Part shown: in pieces, positions 47,001-62,600 of the stretch
Layout of the letters: every line of letters starts with the position of its first letter
Numbering within the stretch: position 1 is the first letter of the stretch
NCBI GenBank assembly: GCA_009760855.2
Contig: WPIO01000065.1
Location: 1,347,501-1,411,500 of the forward strand
Source of the DNA: Cristatella mucedo
Taxonomy: Eukaryota > Bryozoa > Phylactolaemata > Cristatellidae
Length of the DNA: 64,000 nt
Direction of reading: 5' to 3'
Position numbers and translations under genes: made by a program
Notes under the pieces: model-generated
Database searches by the model: none
Seen by the model: the letters and a program-made list of their open reading frames with translations, nothing else
What the model was told of the DNA's origin: nothing

Positions 47001-50000
47001 CGGCTTGGCTCCTTCGTACCTAGCTGAACTGCTGCATCAGTTTCAGCCTGTTCGCGCCATCAGGTCCTGTGTGGACAATAAATTAGCTGTCCCATTCCTC
47101 CGCTTAAAGATCGTTGGCGACAGAAGCTTTAGCTCTGCAGGTCCTAGACTGTGGAACTCGCCTCCACAATTCTTATGCAACGACAACTACTATCCTACTG
47201 CCGACTATGGCTCATCCTTTTCAGCAGTCCTAAGCTGATACCTCCATGCTACTCACTACCTCAACCGTTCTCCTGACACTGCCATGCTTCCCACTTTCTC
47301 TTTGTTGTGTGAGACGAAGTCTGTTGGCTATCGAATGCGTACCGAAAGCCGCTTAGGCTGAGAGTGCACTATACAAAACTCTCTTGCATAACATCCACAT
47401 GGTCTTTATGACTTTGTGGAGTTACAGACGGAGATACATTACGTTACATAACATGGTAGCATAGTCAAGGCAGACTACTAGCCAAAATGTGGAACTGCCC
47501 ACCAGAAATACAGCCCAAGGCTAAGCACACGGATTATATCTGTACAGGTGGAAGTCATCCTTAAGTGAATATGCGAATACCTGTATAATGAGTGCATAAA
47601 TATTCACCACGCACAAAAAACTCTACCTTCGGGGCGTTTGCACAAAAATATGGAGATAAAGAAGATTGAAGCTGGGGGGTCACACAGGCTACGCTTTGCA
47701 ACAAGGTTTATTTATTGTAGGCTTGTGAGCTTAAGAGGTGGCTTAAAGCTTGTGATGATGCTTTAAAAAAAAACATTAGCTGATTTAATAGCCATATCTG
47801 TATAGCAGCAGCAACAGCCTTAATGGCAATCACCACTGCAAGCTGTTGGAAATAAATGATCGCCCATTCTAGGGAGTTGACCCTAAACTCAGTCGTGAAG
47901 AGCAAGCACCTTACCTCCTTAGGTATAACGGCCTCTACAGGCAAACCTATCATCAGTTCTCTTGTTTTACTGATATTGCTGTATTTTTCATCCCCTAAAT
48001 ACCACCCAATCCCAATAACGTAAATAGCACTCAACAGACTGGCTACTTGAAATTTTACATCCAAAAAATTGCTAGCAAAATCACTTGATACTAAACAATC
48101 ATAGAGGGATGCTAAGTTTGCAAACTTTAACAGTTCAGCAGTTGCACTAGGTAACAGATTTCGATTTGTTCTCTTCGGATCAAAACGTGTTTTCTTAATC
48201 AATCGTGCCAAAAATATGCAGAAAATAGCCTTTTCCCATAAAAATTGCTCCGCGGTAAAGAGCAAAATTTAGAAATTCTCTGGTTTTGCTGTTAAGCACT
48301 GTGCTGCCGTAAGAACGGGTCTTAGCCAAGTGGGGGTCCGAGTCTTGCAGTGGGCGATCCTTTATTGCCTATGTTCTAGGTACAAGCACGATATCGCCCC
48401 AACAGATGGCTCTTGGCCTTCATGATGCTCATATCTCAGTGACGTATAGCCTGACTCAATCGAGCTGAGCTTGTAATACATAAGTTAAGATCAGTTGATT
48501 CAACATCCTCATTAATATAGCAGCATAAAGGTCCAAGAAGCTTTCAACCCTATTTTCAGTAGGCAGTGAAGAATTGCTGGCTGCATAACTCGAACTTGCG
48601 ATTTGGGTGCCCCTGGGATAAAATAATTCATCTGTATAGCATGCCAAGATAACTTAACCTCCATTCAAGCACTTCACATATGCCGCTAGGCTCGAGCTCA
48701 CGAACTCGGTCATCGAATGCATTCACCTTGACCTCGGTCGTTAATGCTAGCATCTTAACCATTGGTCCAAACTAGCAGGTCATGGACTCGAGTCTGTAAC
48801 TGTTATCTTAACTGTCTCCAAGGGCGATCTAATTTTTTTCATAAGTTTCTGTAAGCACGGTAGTATAAACAACTCCGTGTCACTATAACATCCTAATTGG
48901 GCTCTTCCCTCTCCTTTTCCACTGCCACTGCCATGTTTTACCTCTCTGGTCTACTTCTCTTTTTTCTTCATTCTCTCCTCAATTCATCTTCACAACTCAA
49001 CCCTGCTTAATTCACCCCGAAACTAACCTGTCATTCTAAAATGACGATTACACTTTTAATTCCCACACTTATAGCCCTCGTTAGAAGTGGCCTACATTTA
49101 CTATCCCATAACTAAAACAAAGAGATCTTTGGGTTACGTGGTGTCCCTGTGCCACATATCAGGAAGGCCGTTGAAAAGCCGGTCATTAATAAGTCAACAC
49201 TGGACAAGAACAACTTAATTAACTTCTGCTCTCAGTCCGAATTAAGGGCCAATCACTCCAAAAATATGGCTCGTTTAAAGACCTCTGGTAAAGTGTTCGA
49301 ACTTAACGACAGAGTTCGTGAGTTTGCGTGCTTCGGCAGGCAACTCTTTTTTATCTGATGCAAGCAGGTGAACACTTATGAAGCTCTTCTGCTAAAATGT
49401 CACATATCTCCCTCTGTAACTCCACAAAGCCATAAAGACCATGTGGGTGTTACGCAAGAGAGTTTTGTGTAGCGCACTCACGGCCTAAGCGGCTTTCGGT
49501 ACGCATTCGGTAGCCAACAGACTTCATCTCACACAACAAAGAGAAAGTGAGAAGCATAGCTGAGTCAGGAGAGCAGTTGAGGTAGTGAGTAACATGAAAG
49601 TAGACGCTCAGAACCGCTGGATAGTATTTGCTATAGTCGGCAGTAGGAGAGTAGTTGTCGTTGCATAAGAATTGTGGAAGCGAGTTCCACAGTCTAGGAC
49701 CTGCAGAGCTAAAGCTTCTGTCGCCAACGATCTTTAAGCGGAGGAATGGAACAGCTAATTTATTGTCCACACAGGACCTGAGGGCACGAGGCTGAAACTG
49801 GTGCAGCAGTTCAACTAGATATGCAGGAGCCAAGCCGTGGCAGGTCTTGTGAGTCAGTGTAAGAACTTTGCTCTGTATCCGTTGATCAACCGGTAGCCAT
49901 TCTAGCTCTTTTTGCCAAGGATGGTCAAACGTCTGGAATTTGCAAACTAGCCTTGCAGCCATATTCATAGCCAGCTGCAGTGGCCTAGTGGTTTTCCGGT

Positions 50001-53000
50001 AGCAAAACCAAAAGGGAATTACAATAAGCTAGCCAAGACAGAACTAAGGAGCTAGTTAAATTTGTATGCAAGCCAAGTGGAACACAGTTCCTAATCTTAG
50101 ATAGGGATCGGACGTGGTGGCTAGCTGAGGAAGCAGTCTTTTAAGAAAGCTTTAAAAATGTAGGCAGCTGTCGAAGACCACGCCTAAATTCCGAACACAC
50201 AGTGATGGTCACACAACCGCATCACCTATTAAAAGAGCACAACCCATCTAGTCCAGCCACATGCTTAGCGTGTCCTATGAGCAGCAGTTCTGTTTTATCG
50301 TCGTTGAGTGTAAGGGAAATCTGCCTACATCCAGGATCGAATGTCGGCAAGCATTCAGTTTATCAGTCGCTGCAGCAGATGTTGACGGTGATTGATATCG
50401 GTTTAAATGACAAACACAGCTGAGCATCGTCAGCATAAATTCCGTAGGCCTGAATCACTATACCCAGAGGTTGAGTATACATGGAAAACAGCTAAGGACC
50501 GAGGACAGACCCTTGATGGACTCTACAGGTGACTGGTCTGGTGGATGAGATCTGACCCCCACACGACGACACGGATTGAATACGATCGGGCAAATATGAT
50601 TTAAACCAGGCCACTGCCTCGTCTGCCAGACCGATCGCTGTTCTCAATCGTTCTAGTAGGACATCGTGATCAATGGTGTCGAAGGCAGCAGATAGGTCTA
50701 GCAGCGCTAGGGAAGTGACAGTCCTGCATAGGATGCTATTGGTTATACAGAGAAGAGTGCAGCGAATAAATAAGCTGTCAAATAAGCAGAAATTCAGTTT
50801 TATTTTACAGCACCACCGTGAGTGTGTAGCAACCTTCTCAAGATTGCTAACTTATGTAAGTTTCTACTAGTTCTGATGGATCTCACAGATGTGTGTGATA
50901 CCATTTATAATCTAAGATAACCAATTTCTTCTTGAGCACCTATCGTCTCAAGTGCACATCACTGGTACTGCACTTTAGTGGTTTAGGTCCTATCACAATG
51001 GAAAATTTTGGAGCTTAGACAACAACGGCCAGGTCATTAAAGGACATTTTGAAGTACTTATAGGTCTACTATTATCCAAAGCGATACTCTTTTTCTAATT
51101 AACACCACCGTCAAGCACATTCATGGCTTTAATTTCAGTGCAGATGATGCTAAGCCCTACCGGTACTTTGACCCCGGCCTTCCAATGGTGCAGGCTCCTC
51201 TTTCCTTGCAGCTCGCACTGCCCATATTCTAATTTGGATGACGGCTAACTTTCCATAACTCAAAGGCAACAAAATTAACACAATAGCAATAAGAAAACCT
51301 TAGCAATACCTAAAACTGGTACACCTTACCCTCAACACCAGACTCGGTCAGCACTCAGTCAGGTCTCTCCAGAAGCATCTGCATGAAATCAGAGCCTTGC
51401 CATATAAAAATGGCCTGGCTTAGATATTCGTATCACAGCCAAGTTAATCTAAACAGCATTGTGGGATCAATATGTGCTTCTTTGTTCTCACTCTTAAAAG
51501 TCTTCCTATTTGTGCAGAAAGACACCTATAGATGATGCAAAATCTGCAGCTAGTCATATCTATCGTGATCATCATGGTTGCTACAGTATGTCTCTTCTTT
51601 CTGACTTGCACTGGCTTCTCATCAGAATGATGCACCTACATCACGATGCTGCTGCCCATGTTTAGATCCCTTCATTCACTTGCTCAGGCATACACTATCT
51701 GAAATACTTAATCCTCGAGCCTCTCCTCCCCCACATCACCCTCTTCCGAATTACTAATACTAGCTGATTTAACAGCCTATTTTTGTATAGCGACAGAAGA
51801 GCATTTACGGCTATCACCACCGCTTGCAGTGGCGATAAAGGATAGCCCACCACATGATTCGAACCCACGACCTCGGGGCCGAGGTCGTCAAAAGCAACCG
51901 CCTTATCTAGTGAGCCATTACGGCTCACCGAATTTCACTTGCTCAGACAAACTCAATCTGAAATACTTAATCCCCGAACCTCTCCTCCACCACCTCACCA
52001 TCTTCTGAATCCGGTCCATTAGCTGGATGATTCAAGTGCGTTTGTTGACAAGTCGGGCCACCCAGCTCAAAGGTCTTCAGACACTTTCAAAATTTCTCGG
52101 AAGCCTACACACAACAAATTCAGTGATCAAATTTTTAATTAATGTCCAAGACTGTGGTCGGAGTAAAAAAAACTACACCAAGATTTGGGCTATTCCGAAG
52201 GTGCGATTAGGAAGCGGCACCCACAACCATAAATAATATTAGCTGATTTAACAGACTCATTTGTATAGCAGCAGAAGAGCCTTAATTGCCATCACCACCG
52301 CTTGCAGTTGGCAACAAAGGATCGTCGACTGCATGATTCGAACCCACGACCTCGGTCGTGAAGAGCAAGCACCTCTCCTCCTGGGCTATCACGGCCCTTC
52401 TGTGAGTCACTCTTTGGCATTAGTGGTAACTTTATTGAATGGGACCGTTTGTTAGACATGAGAAGGATTTTTTCTCATTGAAAAGACATAATCGATCTTA
52501 TTTGTAATCGTCCCATCCATATTGTCATTATTTTGCTTACGGCCAATGACATGCCTACCGATAAAAACCAGCAGCAGCTAAGCTAAAAATAAGAGTCACA
52601 TTACAATGTAAAGAGTTCTTAGCAAGTACATAACTTGATTCAATGAAAGTGTCTTGTAAATGCTCACACGGATCTGTTTTACATTTGACAAATATTTTTG
52701 GAGATGCATCTCGGCACTGTCATAGTCTTATAGAGGATGGCATATAGCAATCAAAAATATGAGAAAGCAAGCACTCCCACAGCACAGATTGAACGAAAGT
52801 GAATGCTAAGCTTGCCGTGCCCTAATATTACCCTGTACAGTAACACAGACAAGAACTTGGAAGACGCCCACCTGATACCACTTAACAGACCGGTGTCCGG
52901 TGGTGGTGGTCGATTGCAGTAAAGCAGCTTGAGAATCAGCTCCAGCCGTCGAAGTCCACTTGCCACATAGCTGCCAGCCTCAGTTGCCCACAGCCAGCCA

Positions 53001-56000
53001 CGGCGGTTATCGCCATACCACAAAAGCCCTGATAAGTAAAAGAAACCTCAGACACTTGGCGACAGTGGTTTTGCTTCTTACAGCGTGGAGCCTACACGAA
53101 TGAAATCCCACAGTCTTAACTGTAAGCAATATTAGTGCAGCTTCGGGTGGGTAAAGCCGCTAGGCAGCAGTGGTGCTATGGTAACGGGAAGACACCGCTG
53201 GCAGCATACCTTGAGCCATATACAGCAGCACAAACAATCCAAAGCCAATCGGCACTCCGGCTTCCCACATCCATGCAAGAGACGTCATTAGACCAATCAA
53301 GAATGAAGAGATGAAGGAGATGGCAAAAGTGAGCCAGGACAGGGTGAAGTATTCATTCGTGGCATTCCTTGTGAATGCAGTCATGTCCTCTACAAATACA
53401 TTTGCTGTGCTAGCACACCACCGCACATTAGACGAGCTTTGCTAAAGCAATCACTGCCTACACTAGTTTGATAGTACAACAATGAAAAATATTCACTCAG
53501 CTAAATTCAAAAAAGTGGCCAAGTCCTCATGTAATAATTGTCACGCAAAAATATACAACCACAGAAACAATCTCACAAGACAAAGCTACTGCCTGAAACG
53601 GGTTCGCACATATTCAGGAAAGGTAAGATTAAACATATCGGCTCATAGACGTCTTAAATCAGCCTTTCAGTCCATGTCTACAATTGAATCTACATTGCCA
53701 CTCTATATCTTATCTAGTACTACCACATATGTTCTCTCTCTCACTCTCATTTTTGTAACCTCATGCTTGCTGCTTTACTATTGCCTCTTACTAGCCCGGC
53801 ATTGCTGTCCAAATTATCACTCCAAACATTCTGGCATATTAGCAACCTCAGAGTCGAACTCGGAAGTTCTAGGATGGCACGGCAAAGCTAGCGTATTACA
53901 GAAATACTGCGACCATCTTCTCTGAGCTCGACATGCAGTGACAACGAATAGCAAGACCGAGAGCTGTTAAGAATTCACACACAAGGATTTACTTGCAAGA
54001 AAAAGGAGGAGGGGATCAAATATAAAGATGCTTTAGAGGTATGTTACACACCTCCAGAGGCTTAAGAAAGGTATCGAGCATGATCGCAAATGAATTTACT
54101 TGAACTTGGCATTACTGTAGAGCAAGGCAGCAAGCAAACGAAAACCTATGGTAAATTACGCAAAGCAAGGCTAACATTCAGAGAAGCAGAGTGAGAGTTC
54201 ACGAGTGCAAGCTCGAGTGCAATCGCGCAATCATTATTCACACCTAGCTGAACTACTGCACCACTTTAAGTCTCCTCGTGCCATCGGGCTCTCTATAGAC
54301 AATAAATTAGCTGTTCGATTTCTATGCTTAAAGACCGCTGGCGACTGAAGTTTCTGCTCTGCATGTTTTAGATTGTGGAACTCACTTCTTTTGCAACAGC
54401 ATATAACATCCTGCCCCTGACTGTGGCACATTCTTTCCAGCCGTCCTGAGCTGCTACTTCCTTGCTACTAACTTGATCGACTGCCATACCGACTCAGCTA
54501 TGCTTCTTGCTTTCTCTTTGTTGCATGAGATGAAGTCTATGGGCTACCATATGCACACAGAAAGCCGGCTTGGATGTCGCAATCCATCTTCCCATAAACG
54601 ACAAGAAACTGAGCTTCTATTAATTAATTGGCATGAATGGTCTTATATCAATGGTTCAGGATTTTAGTATCAGGCTAAACGACACCGTGGTCCAGCCGTC
54701 CGACTCTACTCCAAATCTTAATGGCGTCATCAACAGTGAGCTTAACTACTGGCAAAACACAAAAAGACCGACTAGGGGGGTTTCATTTAACACAAATTCT
54801 GCTACATAAAAGTTTGCTTCTTAAATTGCTCGATCGAGTATTAGCTTCATGTCAAGACTTGCTGGTCGGACTACAAAACTCACTTTTCGACTGACTACCC
54901 ATAAAAAACCCAGGCTTGCCCTATCAATAAACTCGTGTAGAACTGTGCAGCTTGGCTTGCTTGCTGGAGCAAGCATTGCAACAAGGTAATACCACTGCTC
55001 AACAAGCTCCAATAAATATTAGAAACCCAAATGCGGGTACCAACAGGCTGGATTGAAAACACCCATCACTATACTTGTGCCTCGTAAAGCAATGCAGTTC
55101 AGAGGGAGTATTTAGACCAACTGTTATTCGGCGTGCAGCCACACCAACCCGGTATTGCACGGTCGATGATGTATCTCCGTCAGTAACTCCACAAAGTCAT
55201 AAAGACCATGTGAGTGTTACGCAGGAGAGTTTTGTATAGCGCACTCACAGCCTAAGCGGCTTTCGGTACACATTCGGTAGCCAACAGACTTCGTCTCACG
55301 CAACAAAGAGAAAGTGAGAAGCATAGCAGAGTCAGGAGAGCAGTTGAGGTAGTGAGTAGCATAGAAGTAGCAGTTCAGGACCGCTGAAAAAGATGTGCCA
55401 TAGTCGGCAGTTGGAGAGTAGTTGTCGTTGCGTAAGAATTGTGGAAGCGAGTTCCACAGTCTAGGACCTGCAGAGCTAAAGCTTCTGTCGCCAACTGTCT
55501 TTAAGCAGAGGAAAGGGACAGCTAATTTATTGTCCACACAGGACCTGAGGGCGCGAACAGGCTGAAACTGATGCAGCAGTTCAGCTAGGTACGAAGGAGC
55601 CAAGCCGTGGAGGGCCTTGTGGGTCAGCGTAAGAACTTTGCTCTGTATCCTTTGCTCAACCGGCAACCATCCTAGCTCTTTCAGCAGAGGTGACACGTGC
55701 TCAAACCGCTGGGACTTGAAGACCAGCCTTGCAGCCATATTCATAGTCCACTGTAGTGGCATAATAGCTTTCTTTGGTAGCCCAGCCAAAAGGGAATTAC
55801 AATAATCAAGCCGAGACAGAACTAAAGAGCTAGTTAAATTTTTTACAAGCCACTGTGGGAGACAGCTTCTGATCTTGGATAGGGATCGGATGTGATGGCT
55901 AGCTGTAGAGGCAGTCTTCTGAATGAAGCTTTTGAAATTGAGGCAGCTGTCGAACACGACACCTAGATTACGAGCACGAGGTGAAGGTCGCACAATAGCA

Positions 56001-56593
56001 TCACCTATTAGAACAGCAAAGCCTTTTAATCCAGCCACACGCTTAGGGTGTCCTATGAGAAGCAGTTCGGTTTTATCGTCATTTAATTTCAGGAAGTTTT
56101 CCGACATCCAGGATCGAATATCGGCAAGGCAAGCATTCAGTTTCTCAGTTGATGCAGCAGATTCCGACGGTTTAAATGATCACGGACTTGGGCTCCATTG
56201 CCCCAAGCTCTTCGACCCATCTCCTAGAAAGATTGAAGTTTGGCTAAAACTAGTTGTTCGGCATTAAAAAAAACAATGGATTTAGATCATTGACCTGCAT
56301 TTTACTGACGGCTTATTATGTCCCTATCTGTGACTTTTTAATAGCTATTGGTTCAAGCTTGTGTGATGTTAACATGCTTTGACAGCTAATATACACTTGC
56401 TTGGTTGCTGGTGAATGACTGCTGGCTTTCTTATTAAATTTGCTCATTCACTGTGCACTAGAATTTATTCAAAATAAAAGGTGGCACAGTTGCTCTAGGT
56501 ATGCTTGCCTACCAGCATAGAGGCACACAGACAAAGGTGAACACATAGACAAGCTCGCGCGCACACACGTGCACTCCCTCACACACACTCACA

Positions 56594-56666
<73 letters not shown>

Positions 56667-59600
56667 CTGCTGTGATGTGATGGAAAATGAAAATACTCAT
56701 GGCCGTTCTGCTGCTTTGCTGACCTGTCAGATAACTGTGCTACTACATGTTCAAATGGCATGTCAAAAAGAAATATGATGCTTATGCAATGTTACATAAT
56801 TATACCGGGAACGAGTTGCTGCCATACGATTGAATGTACCATGCCTTCAGTTGATATGCTCCCAAAGCCTGAAATTCACTCCCGGCAGACGAACGACACC
56901 TCCTGACTTGACGAAATTCAAAAGAGCTAAAGTGCATCTGTTCATCACAGCATATACTGGTTCCGTATGAACTGTCATTTGTCTGTTTATGTGTGTTGAC
57001 ACTGTGCATATTATCACTAACCAATCGATGTTACTTTTCGAGCACATCTAAAGTGCCTAGAAAGAGACTTAGTTCTCACACTACACAAATTTCTTACTAT
57101 TTTATTTTTATTATTATTGCATCAGCTTTACATTCGACAAGTAGCACCATTTGAGTATCGAAAACATTATTTTGGGCGTCGGATTCTGCAATCAAACGTA
57201 GCAAGCTAAATCGGTTCGCAATCCGAAAGCAGACCTGGGTTACCTCTGAGCTTAGACAGCATGAATGATTTGCCACTACCCCACTTGGCATACAGACCGA
57301 CTGTCATGGGAGTAGCTAGAGTAGGCGAGCTGAGAACGTCGGCCAGTGCACTACTGTACAGCTCGTAGCCAAGTTGACTCTCCACTGTCTCGGCATCATT
57401 CAAGGAGCCTGCAACACAAGTGCTGCACTGCACTGAAATGCTTTGCACTGCACTGCACTGCAGCCATGGTGTGCCCACAGCATCGGTTGTTAGGTGGCAA
57501 TGGCTGCGAATTATATTACATGCAGCTTAGATGCAACAGCAGTCAGCACAAGCACATTTGATAGCAATACACTTATATTAAGCACTCACTCACTGTGACT
57601 GCTCATGCAGTTGGGTGCATTCGTCAATTCTCAGAAGAAACAGCACAGATCCACTATGAAGCATCAGCGAGGCTCAAAAGCAACTGCTGCCTTTCCGCAC
57701 GCAGGCAGATGGGCCAAGATTCAGTGGCAAACGATGAGTACCCTGCCGCCCTTGCGCGAAAGTGCAATGCACACGCCCGGCTACCCCACCCAGGGCAATC
57801 ACGACGGCAGCAATCCTGCACCCTGCAGTGACACCACGCCAACGGTGTGACTTTTATAAAAGGAAGGTGCTGGACGCATCAGTGACCTCAACTGATCCTA
57901 TTCAAGACTAAAGCAGACTTGATAGTAGACATGACACTGTTTCCAGAGCCGAGTAAAAGATGCAGCATGTGCCTTCGGACAAGCTGGGGCAACAGTTTAA
58001 GACCTGACGGCTACAAGTTCAACTGATTACAAATGCCAAGGCCGTGGTAATACATGCAACAACAAAATTCAAACCATTGAACACTTTAAGATAACTGCAT
58101 TTATTTTAAAAGTAAAAAAGTTTTGGTTCGCTCACAGACAACAATACCGCTTCGTACGGCCACGGCGGCTGCATTTTAGACGATAGCTGACAAGTTTTCA
58201 GAGTCAACAACATCCTTGCCTCCGACAAGACCAGATGCTTCCAACTGCTTACACAACAGAGGTGGCCATATGGAATAAAAATTAGTTTACAAAGACTCAT
58301 ATCTCATTGTCTCAGCAGGCAAGTGCAAATGTAAAACCTTGGGCTGTGCCAATTGCTCAAGCATAGCAGGCCACGGATTGCTTCTGGGTTGTACAAACTG
58401 CAAGCCCACGACGACTTATAATGGCTTCCGGGACCTCCTCAGTGAAGAGATCGAGGCTTTGATGCGCTGGGCCAGAGACCAGTGAGGGAGCGATACAAAA
58501 GCCTGGACTCCAGTGTCGGAACAGTGAGGGCACGGTCGCTCAATGAGAGGCTGCTCGGCCGCATCGGACTGTCCGTCTGCTGGACCTAGACGAGGCAGAG
58601 ACAGGGCTCTGTAAGTGAACCCGCAAGGATTGGGGCTAGAAGCTGAGCAACAAGGCAAAACTGGACAAAACTGCAGCTCACTTCAGAAATTCTAGATCAA
58701 GACTGCTCTTCTTAACCAACCAGATGCGAGTAATAAACAAGGACGCTAGGGGGAAGTGCAAACTTAGTATCGGCAGTCAAAAAACGACAGCCATCAACCA
58801 GTAGAAGGTTGACGGCTCGAGGACTCTCAGCCTACGATCCGGGTTCTACAAAAATGCTCTTTGATCGTCGAAGACAACTAGCTTCGACAAGACTAGAAAT
58901 GTCATTAAATGTAAATAATAAGAAGACGGTCAACGAATAACATTATTGTGAGGTGCTTTAGTGGCTACAGATGAGGCTGTCGAGGCACCAATGAGTTAAA
59001 AAAAGAGCGAGAAGGTGCTCACGACAGCACGATACTAATGAGCAGCATATCTGTTTCTCTTTGGCTATAATGTTTTACCCAGGTTTTAAATTATATCTAT
59101 TCCACTTTTCTTTACACGTTTCTTGATTATTCGACTGTGCCAACCGTCTGCAACTGAATTCGCAGCTCAGTAAGAAGAGGGTAAACATCTTTCAGCAAAA
59201 GGGTGACCGATTCTTGCAGCCTCTCTCGACAAGTAAGGCTGCCCAGTTCAAAAGAGTGCAGAGGGCTTTCAGCGATCTCTTAGGCATAAATACATACATT
59301 TAATTCATTTGTATAGGGCCCTAATAGGACTTAATCTCTATTCAGGCACTTCATATATGCCAGGGGGCTCGAGCCCACGACATCTTAGTCGGGGCGAACA
59401 CATTAACCACTGGGTCAAATCGCCTCGGCAGTGTGCCAAGCAGTAAACTCGGTAATCAAATTTACAAGTAATCAGTGCATAGACAAATCGATCCATCATC
59501 GATTGGTGTTCAAGATTACCCTGAAACTGGAGCTTAATGGAGCAAGCCGCGGATCAAATAAAATGTATGAGATTGACAACAAAGTAAAAAAAATCTAGGC

Positions 59601-62600
59601 ATAGGGTTTTGGTGTACTACTACTAATTGCCCCAGTTGTATATTGTAAATTCGGTCGTGCAAAGACCTCTTTGTAGACGATCTATCGATTTCCGACCATG
59701 GTATAACCTAGTTTCTGTAGTCTTCGAGCGGGACTTCTGGTTGCACAATTAGCTGCTCACCATAACCTGACCAGATTAAGTCAGAGGTAACCTGACCAGA
59801 TTATGTCAGAGGTACAACATCAGCTAGCATTGCATGTGCATGACCTACGAGTACTAGGCATTGAACATCTTAGGAGGCACGTAAAAATTGGGTGCCTAGC
59901 ATAACCACATCGTGGCCTTGTGAGACTTTCCTTGCATCTAATACGCAAACTGTCACAATAGTAAACATTTTCCTCTGACATTGTTTCCCGATAGCACAAG
60001 CTGCATTTGATATATCTTAGACACAACCATTAGACATTCACGGTTGTATCAGCACAGGCTTTTTTTAGGGGATCCACACCAGTGCCTACATTGAATGCTG
60101 TAAACAAACATGCTAAGCACTATATAATGCGCATGTTCACCTACTGTACACCATAAAAATAGAAAGAGAAAGGCCTATGTAAACAAGCATACATGCATAG
60201 GCTATACAAAACGCATGCATGACTGCAACACATAGTCTCGGACAGTATTAATATACCCCTACAATAAGCTAGGTTCGTTAGCAAGTCCACAAGTCTGCCA
60301 AAGTAACTGATGTCACATTTACATTGAAACCTTTGTGATATATTTGTCGTACTACTATGATGGTACAGCAATGATGAATGTTAAAAAAAGGAAGTCAGTT
60401 TGCGAATTCCCATATCTATTGTAGCTGCAACGTGCACTCTCGCAGGTGAAATTGAACATTGAAATGCTAGAAACTTTGAACTTCCAAGGGTTGCTTTCAG
60501 AGGGAGGCCATGGCACTCCAGAAAATGGCAGTCTCTGCACTAATCCTCTTAGCTCAGGCCGACCTTCCAAAGCAAAGTTGGAGTTTTGCGCGATTTTCCA
60601 GGGGTGCATGCTAATTTCCATATAAAGCCTGAGGTTTTCACCCACCATTGTTGTACTGCCGAGTTTCGGAGCAATGAATTTGGAACAAAAAGGAGCAACC
60701 TATGCAGAGTAAAAACATACGTATAGGAGACACCAATGAGAAAAACAAGCATAAAAGGAAGCCACTCAAGCCGAAACTCAACAGAAACGGCGCATACGAC
60801 AAGCTCTACAACCGGAAGAGACTGAAGAAAGAGCCGTGGGAGCTTCGTGCTGTCAAAGCTTGGCGATTGACTCAATTATGACAAGGTCAAAAGCAGAAAG
60901 AGAATAAAGGTAAGATTCGACCACTTAACGACCAAGGTCGTGGTTGGGGTCCTTGCCCGATAGCAGGCCAGGCTCACCAGCTAGGCAGGGCTGACCACAG
61001 GTCACCGGACACTCAGGTCTGCAATAATAATAACAATAGCAATATCTGTATAGCATCTTTAGAGAACTTTCAATCTCTTTCTAGGCACTTCAGAGCAGGA
61101 ATATGAGATGGTAGAAAAAACAAACCGTAGTGTACTGAACCAAGGGATATCAAGTTCACTCGGAAATTGGAAAGCCTATTCTTCAAAATTAAGGTACGCT
61201 GATTTACCAGTTGTGCATGCTGCCACTAACCACACTTGCATGCTGACCCTGTGCATGTCACCCCTAACCATGTTATTCATGTTGTTTATCAACCATGATA
61301 TTACTCACCATTCAATCGCGTTTCCCTTTGCAGCAAATGTAAAGCGCCTAGAGAGAGATTGAGTTCTCTGAGGGCGCTTTATCAAGTGCATTACTATTAG
61401 TATTATTTATATAGCAGCAGAACAGCCTTTACGGCTGTCACCACCAATCGAAGTGGACAATAAAGGATTGCCCGCTGCAGGACTCAAACCCACGACCTAG
61501 GTCGTGACGAGCATGCAGCTTACCCCTAGGCAAAGACCCAGAGTAATGGACTCGGCATATTTCCTGAGGCCTCAGCTCATATTTGAATTTCCCATTCCAA
61601 ACTAGACTACCGAGTTAGCCACACAGCCACGCTTGCCCACTTTCAGTTGTGTACCATTTACAAATTCGGGTCTTGCTTAGTCTTGCTATACGACAGCCAT
61701 GCAGATCCATGCCTTTGTGAAATCCCTTTTCAACTTTTCCAACTTACAGATCTTCCAACTTGTGCAATGCTTACTGTTAGTGCACAACTTTGCACCTAGG
61801 CTTGTCTGTCGTGAATGTTATAAATACCATGTTAGGCTATTCTCATCGCATGGCAGTGGCTCCCCATCAAACAGTTATTCGAGTTTTTTAAGTTTCTCTC
61901 ATTCCGTTTTAGATACTTCACTGTTTTGCTCTTGCCGACCTATCAGAAACACTTCCTCATATAACTTTGCATTGTACTATCCACTCATCGGTTTCAAGTT
62001 GCTTAGCTGTGCCACTTAACAAAATTCAAATTCTTTGGAGACCTTGCCTTCAGTTTATACACTCCCAAAGCCTGGAACTCACTGCCTATCGACTTCACGA
62101 CATCCCCTAACTTGACAACATTTAAAATGAAGCTAAAAACACACCTGCTCCTCACAGCATTTTCTGGGTCCACGTGAATTGTACTTTGTGACTTTATGCA
62201 TGCTGATACTGCACATTATTTACTAACCAATTGACATGCTTACATGTGTAATGTGTCTGGAAAGAGATTTCGTTCTACTAGGGTGCTATACAAAAGTCTT
62301 ATTATTACTGGGCGTGGAAACAGCCCGGCTCATTATCCAAGTACACTAAGCTGATAGCTTAGAAGTTCAGAGAAGCTCAGACGAGCATGATTGGCAATGG
62401 TTTTGCAAAGATCCTGTGCAAAGATGGACAAGCCCCTAACGTGCTAGCAATGAAATGCGGCCCTCGGCAGTGCGACCAGGCTGTTAGAGCGCAGCAAGGA
62501 AGGAGCCAAACGGGACGATAGTAGCAAGAAGTGGGGAGCTTCGCATAGCCAAAAACTACTAATCAACCAAGCACGACGACCAGCACGACCGCAGCAGCAG

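Noticed and set aside
47708-48265. 185-codon minus-strand frame
   Set aside because: Its C-terminal third is SINE-derived and the rest matches no Kidins220 segment expected between exons 4 and 5. Kept only as a possible chance frame in AT-rich DNA.
54821-55012. Minus-strand 63-codon frame with hydrophobic segments
   Set aside because: No phase-compatible splice sites and no match to the Kidins220 segment expected between exons 2 and 3.
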